Shown here in pieces: positions 42,136 to 52,500 of a stretch of 64,000 nt of DNA; position 1 is the first letter of the stretch, and each line of letters starts with the position of its first letter. The DNA comes from Chthonomonas sp035294165. GTDB lineage: Bacteria > Armatimonadota > Chthonomonadetes > Chthonomonadales > Chthonomonadaceae. The DNA lies in the NCBI RefSeq assembly GCF_035294165.1, contig NZ_DATGLN010000161.1, forward strand, positions 18,081 to 82,080, given 5' to 3'. Position numbers and translations under genes: made by a program. Below the pieces are notes generated by a model. It searched no databases and was not told the DNA's origin. It was given only the letters and a program-made list of their open reading frames with translations.

Positions 42136-42999
42136 CTATTCATCGCCGAAGGCCCGATGCACAACACTTCGCGTAGCAGCGCCAACCGTACGCAATCGCT
42201 CTTCATCCGAAGCGAGATAGGCCAATTCGGCTTTGAAAGGCTCCGGGGTTACCGGCCCATCGTAGCCGATATGTCGCAGGGCACGCAGAAAGTTGGCAAT
42301 ATCAATAACTCCGGTCTCTCCAGGAAGCGCCCTCCGGTTGTCAATCTGCTCTTCACGGGGTATTCCGTCCGGTGCATCGTTGATATGTACATAGACCACA
42401 TCCTTTTTGTGAAGCTTTCGTATCCCCTCAACAGTTCCTCCAGAGGTATACCAATGCCAACTATCCAGTAGCAATCCCACATTCGGCCCAATGGCTGCGG
42501 CCAATTCAAGCATCTTCTCCATCGTGTAAATGAAAGGATAACGATGATTCCTGCGTGAAGTTGCCGGACCGATGAACTCTAACCCTAAATGACACTCGGA
42601 CTCTGCCAAAATCTGAGCGATGGGTTTGAAGCGCTCTATATGAAACCGCCAGTTCTCCTCAAATGTCAGTACGTCCGATGCAGGCGGCACCCATGTAGCC
42701 GTACGATGACAACCAATAGCGGCCGCAGCTTTCGCTAAGCGTGGGAGCTGAGCCAAGCCCTCCCGCCATTTTGCCTCCTCACCACGCCAGTCCACCGGCA
42801 ACCCAAACGCGCCGGGGCGGATGGCGGCATGCGCAAACAGGCTTCTAACATAATCCGCTCCCTGCTTTTCCACAAGGTCGGCCACCTCAAAGGGGTTAAA
42901 CTCCACCCCCTCGAACCCACCGATCCGAGCGGCCTCGATGGCCTCTTTCAAATTGGTAACGTGAACTCCGATAGCCCCCGGAGATAAACAGGTGAACAT
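42136..42999 (-). CDS. Sugar phosphate isomerase/epimerase (AP endonuclease 2 fold)
   Basis: I place the start at ATG 42999, seven bases after the stop of the SMP-30 gene and preceded by GGGAGG; the frame stays open 13 codons upstream. The 287 residues form a TIM barrel of the xylose-isomerase-like family. Metal ligands are seen in LGLEFIGP, LLLDSWHWYTSGG, YVHINDAPDG and a later PVTPEPF. The substrate is probably a ketose or inositol derivative. It is coupled to a lactonase-type gene, which suggests sugar-acid or cyclitol catabolism. Confidence 0.85.
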   Translation of the reverse strand: MFTCLSPGAIGVHVTNLKEAIEAARIGGFEGVEFNPFEVADLVEKQGADYVRSLFAHAAIRPGAFGLPVDWRGEEAKWREGLAQLPRLAKAAAAIGCHRTATWVPPASDVLTFEENWRFHIERFKPIAQILAESECHLGLEFIGPATSRRNHRYPFIYTMEKMLELAAAIGPNVGLLLDSWHWYTSGGTVEGIRKLHKKDVVYVHINDAPDGIPREEQIDNRRALPGETGVIDIANFLRALRHIGYDGPVTPEPFKAELAYLASDEERLRTVGAATRSVVHRAFGDE

Positions 43000-43006
43000 G
43001 TCTCTC

Positions 43007-44023
43007 TTAACCTCCCTTTGCTCTATTTGGTGGCGCACAAAAAAGCGTTAAACCTGCTACCTTAACCCTTATTTTGTAGAGGGAATCGGTGCCAGGATCG
43101 GTTATATAAAGCGTTCGCATATCTCTGCCCGCAAACTCTAGATTCGTCGGCCCTTCATCCCCCTCCCCATGGCTCACCGGTAGCTGAACTTTGCGGACGA
43201 TCTGCCCCTTCCCATCTAACTCTAATACCCGATGCTGCCCGTAATGGGCGATCCATAAATGACCTTGCTTGTCTATAGCCATCCCATCTGGATGTCCGGG
43301 ACCATCTGCATCAAGCGTCGCAAACACTTCCGGTAAGCTGAGATGTCCATCCTTGCGAACACGGAAACGAATAATTCTGTTTAAATTGTCCTCACAAACA
43401 TAAAGCCATTTTCCATCTCCACTAAATGCTATGCCGTTAGGAAAAGCGAGACTATCGGCTACCTTTATCGCCTTGTGGGCCACAATGTCCACCCGATAGA
43501 TAGCTCCGATGCGATGCGAAGCATCGGAGCCGGTGGGGTCGGTAAAGTAAAGATATCCCTTGGGGTCAAATGCGAGATCGTTCGGCCCTCGAAAAGGTTG
43601 CCCATCACACCGGTCCACTACAAGCTCCTGGTGTCCATCCGGATAGATACGTATAATGGCATTTCTTTCAAAATCACACGCGAAAAGAGAGCCATCTCGG
43701 AAGAACGTCATACCGTTCGTCTTGAGGAACGTAAAAGGCTTATCCCCATTGTGGTTTGCACGATAGGCGATCTCTACCTGCCCATCGGCGCTTATCCTGG
43801 TAACGTAATCCGCAGCACAGTTCGAGCAGTAGATATTTCCGTGTCCATCGTAAGCGGGTCCTTCGGGAAACCTAAAACCGGATGCTACAAGCACTAAGTC
43901 CGGATCGGCAGGAACAACAGTCTCTTGAACGTCCACAGCGCTTGCTGAGGTATAGCAAAAAATACTAAGGCATACCGTCAGCCATATCCCACCCACTCCC
44001 CTCTTATCCCGCGCAATGAGCAT
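43007..44023 (-). CDS. Secreted SMP-30/gluconolactonase-like beta-propeller
   Basis: The 338-residue protein has a signal peptide (LTVCLSIFCYTSASA) and a six-bladed propeller of the SMP-30 family. Blade motifs are FRFPEGPAYDGHGNIYCS, GPNDLAFDPKGYLYFTDPTG, FPNGIAFSGDGKWLYVCE, HPDGMAIDKQGHLWIAHYG and GPTNLEFAGRDMRTLYITDP. Conserved Glu, Asn and Asp calcium ligands are visible in these. Members hydrolyse sugar lactones. It is exported, unlike cytoplasmic SMP-30, and is translated with the sugar isomerase downstream. Confidence 0.88.
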   Translation of the reverse strand: MLIARDKRGVGGIWLTVCLSIFCYTSASAVDVQETVVPADPDLVLVASGFRFPEGPAYDGHGNIYCSNCAADYVTRISADGQVEIAYRANHNGDKPFTFLKTNGMTFFRDGSLFACDFERNAIIRIYPDGHQELVVDRCDGQPFRGPNDLAFDPKGYLYFTDPTGSDASHRIGAIYRVDIVAHKAIKVADSLAFPNGIAFSGDGKWLYVCEDNLNRIIRFRVRKDGHLSLPEVFATLDADGPGHPDGMAIDKQGHLWIAHYGQHRVLELDGKGQIVRKVQLPVSHGEGDEGPTNLEFAGRDMRTLYITDPGTDSLYKIRVKVAGLTLFCAPPNRAKGG

Positions 44024-44106
44024 GATGCACTTCCCTTCTCGAAAACGTATTTATATTTCAGCGAGAACCGCAGATATTCCTGCAACCCACAAGCTGAAAG
44101 CTCTCT

Positions 44107-45507
44107 ATGGAACAAGAAGATACTATCGCTGCAGTTGCTACGGCTATGGGCGAATCGGCCATCGCCATCGTCCGCCTCTCTGGCATAGCGGCTATACCTA
44201 TTGCTCAACAAGTTTTCCGCGGAAAGCGTAAGGAGAATATTACCCTCCTTCCAGGCTATACAGTTCGCTTCGGTCACTTTGTTGATCTGCATGGCGAGAC
44301 CATAGATCAGGGACTGCTTACCCTCTTTCGCTCTCCCCACTCCTATACCGGTGAAGATATGGTGGAACTGTCGTGTCATGGAGGGCGTGCCATTGTCAGT
44401 CGCCTCCTGGAAACACTGCTTCAGCATGGTGCACGTTTGGCCGAACCCGGTGAATTTACCCAACGGGCCTTTTTCAACGGCAAACTGGACTTAGCCCAGG
44501 CAGAAGCGGTGGCCGATCTCGTTAAGGCGAAAACGGAACGGGCACGTCGTGTGGCGCTCAATCAACTCGAAGGCAAGTTGTCGGAAGTTATTCATCGTTT
44601 GCGTTCCGACATCATCGGGGCTTTAGCAGCCGTTGAGGTAACCATTGACTACAGCGATGAAGTAGGAGAGCTTGATTACCCAGAACTTGAGGGTCGTTTA
44701 GCCCACATCTGCCAACAAGCTCTCTGCCTTGCCAACACCGCCCACTACGGACGGATTCTGCGGGAAGGTATGCGCGTGGCCCTTATCGGTCCTCCGAACG
44801 CAGGCAAATCTTCCCTCTTAAACCAACTGCTCCAAACAGAACGTGCCATTGTAACCCCTATCCCCGGCACAACACGAGACCTCATAGAGGAATCGCTATC
44901 CATCAACGGTATTCCAATCGTGCTTACCGATACAGCGGGACTGAGAGCCACTGCCGATCCCATCGAGCGCATTGGGATAGACCTTGCCTTAAAAACTGCC
45001 GAGCAGGCCGATCTTCTGCTCTTTATCGTAGATGCATCCGACTTATCCTCCCTGAATACCCTCTCTCCACTTCCTGCCGTAGAGAGTAAAGACCGACCAG
45101 CCCTCTTTTTACTCAACAAAAAAGACCTCGTCACTAACGACGTGCTCGAACAAGCTGCCAACTTGGTGCGCCAAAAGTTTCCTCATGTCACCGACATCAT
45201 CCCGATCTCGGCCCTCACCGGAGAGAACATCGAGCTGCTTCGAGATAAGCTGCAGCAGATAACGACCTCAAGCCTATATGGAGACACCGAAGGGGTTATG
45301 ATCACCTCGACCCGTCATTCTCAAGCGCTTCAAGAGGCCGTTCATCACCTGCAAGAAGCTCTCACCACAACACATCAACGACTTCCTGGCGATTTCATTG
45401 CCCTAGACCTGCGAGAGGCTCTAAACGCCCTGGGTCAAATCACCGGCGAAACGGTAGACGACGAGATCATCCATCGTATTTTTCAAGACTTCTGCGTTGG
45501 CAAATAG
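44107..45507 (+). CDS. mnmE: tRNA uridine-5-carboxymethylaminomethyl modification GTPase
   Basis: With MnmG it modifies U34 of several tRNAs. The 466 residues have the N-terminal formyl-THF domain (ESAIAIVRLSG), the long helical region with the inserted G domain (P-loop GPPNAGKSSLLNQLL, switch GTTRDLIEE, NKKD) and the C-terminal catalytic CVGK at residues 463-466. All key residues are intact. The gene is divergent from the lactonase gene. Confidence 0.96.
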   Translation: MEQEDTIAAVATAMGESAIAIVRLSGIAAIPIAQQVFRGKRKENITLLPGYTVRFGHFVDLHGETIDQGLLTLFRSPHSYTGEDMVELSCHGGRAIVSRLLETLLQHGARLAEPGEFTQRAFFNGKLDLAQAEAVADLVKAKTERARRVALNQLEGKLSEVIHRLRSDIIGALAAVEVTIDYSDEVGELDYPELEGRLAHICQQALCLANTAHYGRILREGMRVALIGPPNAGKSSLLNQLLQTERAIVTPIPGTTRDLIEESLSINGIPIVLTDTAGLRATADPIERIGIDLALKTAEQADLLLFIVDASDLSSLNTLSPLPAVESKDRPALFLLNKKDLVTNDVLEQAANLVRQKFPHVTDIIPISALTGENIELLRDKLQQITTSSLYGDTEGVMITSTRHSQALQEAVHHLQEALTTTHQRLPGDFIALDLREALNALGQITGETVDDEIIHRIFQDFCVGK

Positions 45508-45573
45508 ATCGACTCGCTATTGGCTTTCTTGACCACTATGCGGTAAAGTGTTATAACCCACACCAAAGGTTGT

Positions 45574-46509
45574 ATGGTTCTTATGTTTCCAACAACACCA
45601 CGAAAACTGAAAACCGCTATTCGCCTGCTTGGAAGCGAGAACTGGCATGCGCATACTTGGGCCACCGCAGCTTTGCAACATGCCGACCATCTAGCCTATC
45701 CACTACTTCTAGCGGCTGCATCTGCAACAACGCCAAGCCCCCGTGCCATCTATGCAGCACTCATTCTCCATCAACTTGGCTATCCGGAAGGCGGTCAACA
45801 TCTCATGCGACTTATTGACCGTCCCTTTATCCGTGAAAGTAGCTGCGCTCCTTTGCTTCGTCATGCCGTTTTGAAAACAGTGGGTTCAACACCCTTTCTT
45901 CAAAAACTGGCCACAGCCCTTGCACAGCTCGAACAGCGTCCCGATCTTTCACGTCCGCTTGCCCACTTTCATCATAATGCGCAAATCCTACTTTTTTTGC
46001 GATCGGAGTTACCCCTCTCCCTACTTCATCGTGCGCTTCTGGTGCGTGCCATCGGAGGCGAAAATCTCTCCATTGTCCGCCTAGTTTTAGACGAAGCCGG
46101 TGAACCGAATTTGGAACACATTAGCCTTGTCCGAAGAGATTCTGTCGCCCTTCTCATCAGCTCGACCACGCAAGAGCACGCCCTGCAAATCTTTACAAAC
46201 TGCCTACTTCACCCAAATCCCGCCGTGCAGCTCACCACCATGTTTGGCCTAAAGCTCCTAAAGCAAGCCCATGCTATCAACGCGCTATATCCCATTGCCC
46301 ATGATCCGTCTAGCCCCGTCCGTGAAGATGCGCAAAACCTCATCCGTTATCTTAATCCACAAAAATCCGATCCCTTCGTGCTCCTTCGCCCCATAGATGA
46401 GGAACGCTTCGCTCGCTCCTCCCTATTACGCGCCTCCAAAACGCAGCCGTCCGAACTCCTCCGACCTCTCTTTCCCGCCCACAACCCATCCGAAAGGAGC
46501 GCCCATTGA
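45574..46509 (+). CDS. HEAT-like helical repeat protein of unknown function
   Basis: The 311-residue protein is predicted to be all-helical, with degenerate repeats of ~30-40 residues (AYPLLLAAASATTPSPRAIY, ALQIFTNCLLHPNPAVQLTT, MFGLKLLKQAHAINALYPIA, HDPSSPVREDAQNLI). There is no signal peptide. I do not recognise a named family. The last codons overlap the TTG start of the HAD phosphatase, so it belongs to the unit of four genes ending with the methyltransferase. Confidence 0.7.
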   Translation: MVLMFPTTPRKLKTAIRLLGSENWHAHTWATAALQHADHLAYPLLLAAASATTPSPRAIYAALILHQLGYPEGGQHLMRLIDRPFIRESSCAPLLRHAVLKTVGSTPFLQKLATALAQLEQRPDLSRPLAHFHHNAQILLFLRSELPLSLLHRALLVRAIGGENLSIVRLVLDEAGEPNLEHISLVRRDSVALLISSTTQEHALQIFTNCLLHPNPAVQLTTMFGLKLLKQAHAINALYPIAHDPSSPVREDAQNLIRYLNPQKSDPFVLLRPIDEERFARSSLLRASKTQPSELLRPLFPAHNPSERSAH

Positions 46510-47327
46510 ACACAACCTACCGACTCTGTGCCATAGACCTCGACGATACGCTTCTGAATTCAAACCATGTTCTGTCCGATACAAATCGAAGAGCGGTACA
46601 GCGCGTCGCCCAAAAAGGGGTCATCGTAATAATCGCTTCTGGACGAATGCACGAAACCACCCTGCCAACCGTTCACACCCTAGGGCTTCAAACACCGGTT
46701 ATCAGCTACAACGGAGCCATGATCCGTAACCCTGTTACCGGTGAGACCTGGCTCAACGAAACCGTCCCGCCTGACCTGGCCGACGAGATACGAACATTCG
46801 CAAGGGAAAACCACTTTCAATTGAACTACTATCTTGACGATCATATCTACTCCGCCGAACGCACCCCTTGGATGGAGCTGTATCAACAGCGAACCGGGGC
46901 CCGATTTGAAATTCTTCCGGACTTCTACGAACGCCTCAAAGGAACCGCCCCTACAAAACTGATCATCGTGACCCACCCTGCCACCGTTCAAGAGTTGTTA
47001 CCTATTATGCAACAACGTTACCAAGGGCGCCTTACTGTCATGCGTAGCAACGCAGAGTATCTTGAGTTTCTACCACTAAACGTAAATAAAGGAAAAGCCC
47101 TCTCCGTCGTGGCCGAGCGACTTGGCATTCCCGCCGAACAGACGATCGCTATCGGAGACAGCTGGAACGATATCGCCATGTTACAATGGGCTGGGCTTGG
47201 CATCGCCGTTGCCAACGCCAAACCGGAAGTGAAAGCGGTAGCAAAACGCATCGCGCCTTCATGCGACCAAGACGGTGTGGCGGTTGCCCTTACAGAGATA
47301 TTCCAAATCGAGGAACACAAAGCATGA
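46506..47327 (+). CDS. Cof-type HAD-IIB hydrolase
   Basis: This is a sugar-phosphate-phosphatase-like HAD protein of 273 residues. It starts with TTG at 46506 behind AAGGAGCGCCCA, overlapping the previous stop. The nucleophile pair is D11/D13 (CAIDLDDTLLNS). Motif II is in IASGRMHETT, the lysine of motif III in NKGKAL, and motif IV is IAIGDSWNDIAML. The family acts on phosphosugars or flavin precursors; the substrate is unknown. The stop overlaps the PPK2 start (ATGA). Confidence 0.9.
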   Translation: MNTTYRLCAIDLDDTLLNSNHVLSDTNRRAVQRVAQKGVIVIIASGRMHETTLPTVHTLGLQTPVISYNGAMIRNPVTGETWLNETVPPDLADEIRTFARENHFQLNYYLDDHIYSAERTPWMELYQQRTGARFEILPDFYERLKGTAPTKLIIVTHPATVQELLPIMQQRYQGRLTVMRSNAEYLEFLPLNVNKGKALSVVAERLGIPAEQTIAIGDSWNDIAMLQWAGLGIAVANAKPEVKAVAKRIAPSCDQDGVAVALTEIFQIEEHKA

Positions 47328-48160
47328 GCTACCTAAAACCGATTGATGGCTCCAAAAAAATCCAACTACACGACATAGACCCTTCCTATCATGCCGGTCT
47401 GGATAAAGACGAGGGAGAAAAGCGCTCGGCACAACTTCTGGCCGAACTCTCCGAACTCCAAGAACTGCTCTATGCTGCAAGTACCCACGCGGTTCTCATC
47501 GTGCTGCAAGGTATAGATACAGCCGGTAAAGACGGAACCATCCGTCACGTTTTTTCTAGTGTTAGCCCTCAAAGCTGTCGCGTCGCCTCCTTCAAAGTAC
47601 CGACTGCCGAAGAGGCAGCTCACGACTTCCTGTGGCGAGTTCACAAACAAACACCGGCAAAAGGGACAATGGTCATTTTTAATCGCTCCCACTACGAAGA
47701 TGTTCTCGTCGTTCGTGTTCACAAGCTCGTGCCGGAAACGGTATGGCGTGCACGCTACGGGCAGATAAACGCCTTTGAACAGCTCCTGGCCTCAAATAAC
47801 ACGCTCATTCTCAAATTCCTTCTCCACATCAGCAAAGAGGAGCAAGAACAACGTCTGCGCGATCGCGAAAAAGACCCCACAAAAGCCTGGAAGCTCTCGG
47901 TCGCCGATTGGAAGGAACGGGAACTTTGGGACGACTATCAAAATGCTTTTGAAGATGCAATTAACCGATGCGCAGCACCTCACGCACCCTGGTACGTCGT
48001 ACCTTCCAACCATAAGTGGTTTCGCAACTTGGCCATTGCCGAAACGTTGGTGGAAACCTTGCGCCCTCTGCGCCAAGAGTGGGTAAAACAGTTGGAAGCT
48101 CGTGGCAAAGAGGAACTTGCCCAAATTAAGGCTTACCGAAAGGATCAAGATGCCTCCTAG
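47324..48160 (+). CDS. Polyphosphate kinase 2 family protein
   Basis: It transfers phosphate between polyphosphate and nucleotides. I place the start at ATG 47324 (ATGA overlap with the HAD gene); the open frame upstream lies in that gene. The 278 residues show Walker A in LQGIDTAGKDGTIRHVF, Walker B in FNRSHYEDVLVVRVH and the lid arginines in LRDREKDPTKAWKLS. The short single-domain form and AHDFLWRVHK are like the class that phosphorylates AMP and ADP. The exact class needs an alignment. Confidence 0.92.
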   Translation: MSYLKPIDGSKKIQLHDIDPSYHAGLDKDEGEKRSAQLLAELSELQELLYAASTHAVLIVLQGIDTAGKDGTIRHVFSSVSPQSCRVASFKVPTAEEAAHDFLWRVHKQTPAKGTMVIFNRSHYEDVLVVRVHKLVPETVWRARYGQINAFEQLLASNNTLILKFLLHISKEEQEQRLRDREKDPTKAWKLSVADWKERELWDDYQNAFEDAINRCAAPHAPWYVVPSNHKWFRNLAIAETLVETLRPLRQEWVKQLEARGKEELAQIKAYRKDQDAS

Positions 48161-49367
48161 CACACGAACGTTAACCCTTTCAGAGTTCCGAACCTACCTC
48201 ACAAATCTGCTTGAAGCGGATGCCCTCTTTGTTGCGGCTACGCTCAAAGGCCAAGACGGTATCAACATCACCGATCCAAACGGCTCTGCCCTCGTCCATC
48301 CGGTACGGATTAAAGAACAAAAATACTTTCAGTTCGCCTATCATAACTTTCAAAAGGTAACTCACCGCAATCTGCCTCTTTTCGAGGCAGTCGAGCACCT
48401 TATCGAGCTACTTCGCAAATCAAACGGCCGGCTGAATATTCGTACTACCCAAAGCGATGAGCAGGTTGTGCTCCTGCCGGAAGGCCATGTGAGGCTCACC
48501 ACGCGCCCGACAAACCGTCGCCCGTCCCCCCTAACTCATAATCGAGCTAAAAACTATATCTTGCAAGAGGGTCAATATCTGCCGTTTCTCCATGCACTTG
48601 GGATCATGACCCACTCAGGGCAGGTGGTTCTCTCCCGCTACGACAAATTCCGCCAAATCAATCGTTTTCTTGAAATCGTTCATGACATCATCGAACACCT
48701 TCCTAAACAGGGGCCACTGCATATCGTGGATTTTGGTGCAGGGAAGGCCTATCTTTCCTTTGCCCTCTACCACTATTTTCATTCGGTTCTAGGGCGCGAA
48801 GTCTACCTGTATGGTATAGAACAAAAACCCGATCTGGTTGCTTTTTGCCAACAGCTTGCGGAAAAGCTGCAGTGGCCAGGCCTCTCGTTCGTTTGCAGCT
48901 CCATAGAATCGTTTGAGTTAGATACCCCCATTGACCTCGCCGTTAGCCTTCATGCCTGCGATACCGCCACAGATGATGCCATCGCCAAAGCGGTGCGGTG
49001 GAACGCAAAGGTCATCCTCGCTGCCCCCTGTTGCCAAAAGGAACTCTACCGACAGCTTAACGCTGAGGAGTTACAACCTATGCTGCGTTATGGGGTGATC
49101 CGGGAACGCCTTACCGGACTGGTAACCGATACACTGCGCGCAGCCCGCCTCGAGGCTGCCGGCTATGCTGTACAGATTCTAGAGTTTATTGAAACGGAGC
49201 ATACCCCTAAAAATCTTCTCATACGCGCGATTCGATCGCCTCACATCAATCGTAAAAAGGCCATACAGAGTTACCAACAGCTGCGAGATTTTTGGCACGT
49301 GATCCCCCGCATCGAAAAAAACCTGCCCCTGCCCGATAGGCCTCCATCAGAGATGACGGCACCTTAG
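48150..49367 (+). CDS. SAM-dependent methyltransferase of unknown specificity
   Basis: I choose ATG 48150, with GAAAGGATCAAG before it; this overlaps the PPK2 gene by 11 bases. The 405 residues hold an N-terminal ~150-residue domain and then a Rossmann methyltransferase with motif I VDFGAGKAYLSFAL, an acidic post-I segment (YGIEQKPDLV) and AAPCCQKEL, a CC motif of the GSTCD-like/Methyltransf_32 group. Substrates in this group are unclear but RNA has been suggested. It ends the four-gene unit. Confidence 0.82.
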   Translation: MPPSTRTLTLSEFRTYLTNLLEADALFVAATLKGQDGINITDPNGSALVHPVRIKEQKYFQFAYHNFQKVTHRNLPLFEAVEHLIELLRKSNGRLNIRTTQSDEQVVLLPEGHVRLTTRPTNRRPSPLTHNRAKNYILQEGQYLPFLHALGIMTHSGQVVLSRYDKFRQINRFLEIVHDIIEHLPKQGPLHIVDFGAGKAYLSFALYHYFHSVLGREVYLYGIEQKPDLVAFCQQLAEKLQWPGLSFVCSSIESFELDTPIDLAVSLHACDTATDDAIAKAVRWNAKVILAAPCCQKELYRQLNAEELQPMLRYGVIRERLTGLVTDTLRAARLEAAGYAVQILEFIETEHTPKNLLIRAIRSPHINRKKAIQSYQQLRDFWHVIPRIEKNLPLPDRPPSEMTAP

Positions 49368-49539
49368 ATCGCCGAATCACGTATAAGGTATACTAGAAAG
49401 TTGATTGTGCCGTGTTATGCCCGTTAACTCCATTTCTCTTAACCTGCTACTACGTGGCATCGTACCGTAAGGTCGAACGCGGAAACAACGCGGTGTGCCC
49501 CGCCCCGCCAATCTACCCTTATGAGGAAATAGCGAAACA

Positions 49540-52500
49540 ATGGCATTGCCTGGTTTTCTGAAAAGATTAATAGATAATAATGAGCGTGAGGTTGCGCGCT
49601 ATTGGAAAGTCGTCGAACAGATCAATGCCCTCGAACCTGTTTACGAGAAATACACAAATGAGGAGCTTCGCGCCAAAATTAACGAGTTCCGTCAACAGGT
49701 TCAGGAGGAGTATCGAGAAAAGCGCGCTGCCGCTGAACCTAGCTGGCGAAACCTTACCGATCAGCAAATGCGCGAAGCCGATCGTAAAATCTACGATCCT
49801 ATCCTCGACAAAATACTCCCCGATGTGTTCGCCATCGTGCGGGAAGCCTCTAAGCGAACCCTCGGCATGCGCCATTTTGATGTCCAACTGATCGGGGGAA
49901 TGGTTCTGCACGATGGGCGTATCGCGGAAATGAAAACCGGGGAAGGAAAAACCCTGGTGGCTACCCTTCCACTTACGCTGAACGCTCTGCTCGGCAAGGG
50001 CGTTCATCTTGTTACCGTGAATGACTATCTCTCTCGCCGAGATGCTGTTTGGAACGGCCCCATCTATCATCTCCTTGGCCTGAGCGTCGGCATCATCCAA
50101 GGACAATCCCCCGAAACCGGCGAAGAAGGCGGCTCTTTTCTTTACGACCCCGATTACGATGACCCCGACCCCCGCTACAAGTACTGCCGGCCCATAACCC
50201 GCGCAGAAGCCTACCTTTGCGACATCACCTATGGAACCAATAATGAGTTCGGTTTTGACTATCTGCGCGATAATATGGCCTTTAGTAAGGAAGAACTGCG
50301 TCAACGCGAACTCCACTATGCTATCGTGGATGAAGTAGACTCCATCCTGATTGATGAGGCACGCACCCCGCTTATCATTTCGGGCATGGTTCAGCAACCT
50401 ACCGAAATGTATTACAAGATAGATAGCATTGTGCGCAAAATGCGCCGCGGCATTGATGACCCAAAACGGGATAAAGATAACCCTAATGCCGATAAGCATA
50501 ACCCCAATATCCATTATGTGGTAGACGAAAAGCAAAAAACGGCAACCCTTACCGACGCCGGAGTCGCCTTTGTGGAGCGTGAGCTTGGAATTAAAAATCT
50601 CTCCGAACATCCCGAGATTATGCACTATCTCCAGGCGGCGCTGAAAGCCCATGGCGTCTTTAGAAAAGATATTGACTATGTGGTGAAAACCATTAACGAA
50701 GAAGACGGCCCCGAAATCATTATCGTGGACGAAAACACGGGCCGCTTAATGTTCGGACGGCGCTATTCCGACGGGCTACATCAGGCCATCGAGGCCAAAG
50801 AGGGCGTGAAAGTAAAAAGCGAAAGCCAGACCTTGGCCACTATCACCTTCCAAAACTACTTCCGCCTCTACTCCAAACTCGCCGGAATGACGGGCACAGC
50901 CAAAACGGAGGAAGAGGAGTTCCGCAAGGTCTACGGTCTCGATGTGGTCGTGGTCCCCACGAACCGTCCCATGATCCGCATAGACCACCCCGACGTTATC
51001 TACAAAACCGAGGAACATAAGCTGCGTGGCATCACCGCGGAGATTCTGCGGGTCTACTGCAAACAACAACCTATCCTCGTCGGCACACGCTCCATCGAGA
51101 TGAGCGAGCGTGTCAGTCAGCGCATAAGCCCATCCAATCTCTCCCTTCTGTGCATGATCGAGGTAGCCCGTGAAGCACTTGAAAAGAACAAGACAATAGA
51201 CGCCGAGAAAAAACGTAACTATGTCGTCTTGCTGAACACTCCCCTACCGCAGCTTTCCATGGGGCGCCTCAAGCCTCTTCTGAAAGAGTTGGGTATTAAC
51301 GAAGACCCTCTCTCCCCAGAGAACATGAACACCATCGCTCGACTCTTTCAAATCGAGGATTCAGGTCTTGAACGCCTAGAAGAGGCTCTAACGCATGGCA
51401 TCGGCCACAACATTCTCAACGCCAAATACCACGAAAAAGAGGCTCTCATCATTGCAGAGGCAGGACGCAAAGGCGCCGTCACCATCGCAACCAATATGGC
51501 AGGGCGAGGGGTTGACATCTTGCTTGGCGGCAAGCACATCCATCAAGCTCTCCCCACAGTAGATGGCAGCCTCCGCTCGCTGACACAGGCAGAAAAGATC
51601 GCCGAGACAGAACAGTCAAAGGAGACCTCCGAAACCGCCGAAGAGGAGCAGAGCTATCGCCGATACGGAAATCCGGCCGTCCTTGAAGCGGTAACCACGG
51701 GTGCTCTTACCGACGAAGAACACAAACGCGCCGCCGATGAAGTACGCGCGCTTGGTGGCCTGTTCATACTTGGCACCGAACGCCATGAAAGCCGGCGAAT
51801 AGATAACCAGTTGCGAGGCCGTGCCGGACGCCAAGGAGACCCTGGCGAAAGCCGCTTCTATGTCTCCCTCGAAGATGAACTTTGGCGTCTCTTCGGTGAC
51901 CGTTTTAATTCACCGCTCCTCCGCGGGTGGGAAGAGCATCTCCCAATGGATGCAAAAGTCTTCTCGAAGCTCATCGAGCGTACGCAAAAGAAGGTCGAGG
52001 AGCACTATTTCGAGATTCGCAAGAACACGCTGAACTATGACGATGTCATGAACCGGCAGCGCGACGTAATCTACAAAGAGCGACGCCGCATCCTTGAAGG
52101 GGTCGATCTCAAAGAGACCATTCTCCACTACATCCGCACAAATATTGAGGATGCCGTATATGCCTACTGCTCACCAGAAGCCCCTGCGGAAGAGTGGGAT
52201 ATCGAAACCCTCTATAACGAGCTGAACGAATATTTCATGCTCTATCCCGAAATCACCGAAGAACAGCTTCGCGGTAAACGCCAGGAAGAGATGATCGAGA
52301 TGATCTACAACCACGTCGTGGGTGTGTACGAGGCACGAGAAAAGGAGTTGGCCGAACTTCAGGGCGACCCGAATGCCATGCGCCAACTGGAACGCTTCCT
52401 TGCGCTGCGAGCCATCAACGATCGTTGGATGGAGCACCTTGCAAATATGGACTATCTCCGTGAAGGCATCGGCCTTCGCGGCTATGAACAGATCGATCCC

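Noticed and set aside
49368..49539. Possible promoter or RNA ahead of secA (TATACT near 49389)
   Set aside because: No acceptable -35 box at the right distance and no stable structure; nothing firm to report in this gap.
49567..50652. 361-codon minus-strand frame opposite secA
   Set aside because: It is an antisense shadow of the strongly conserved SecA motor domain; the length comes from codon bias.
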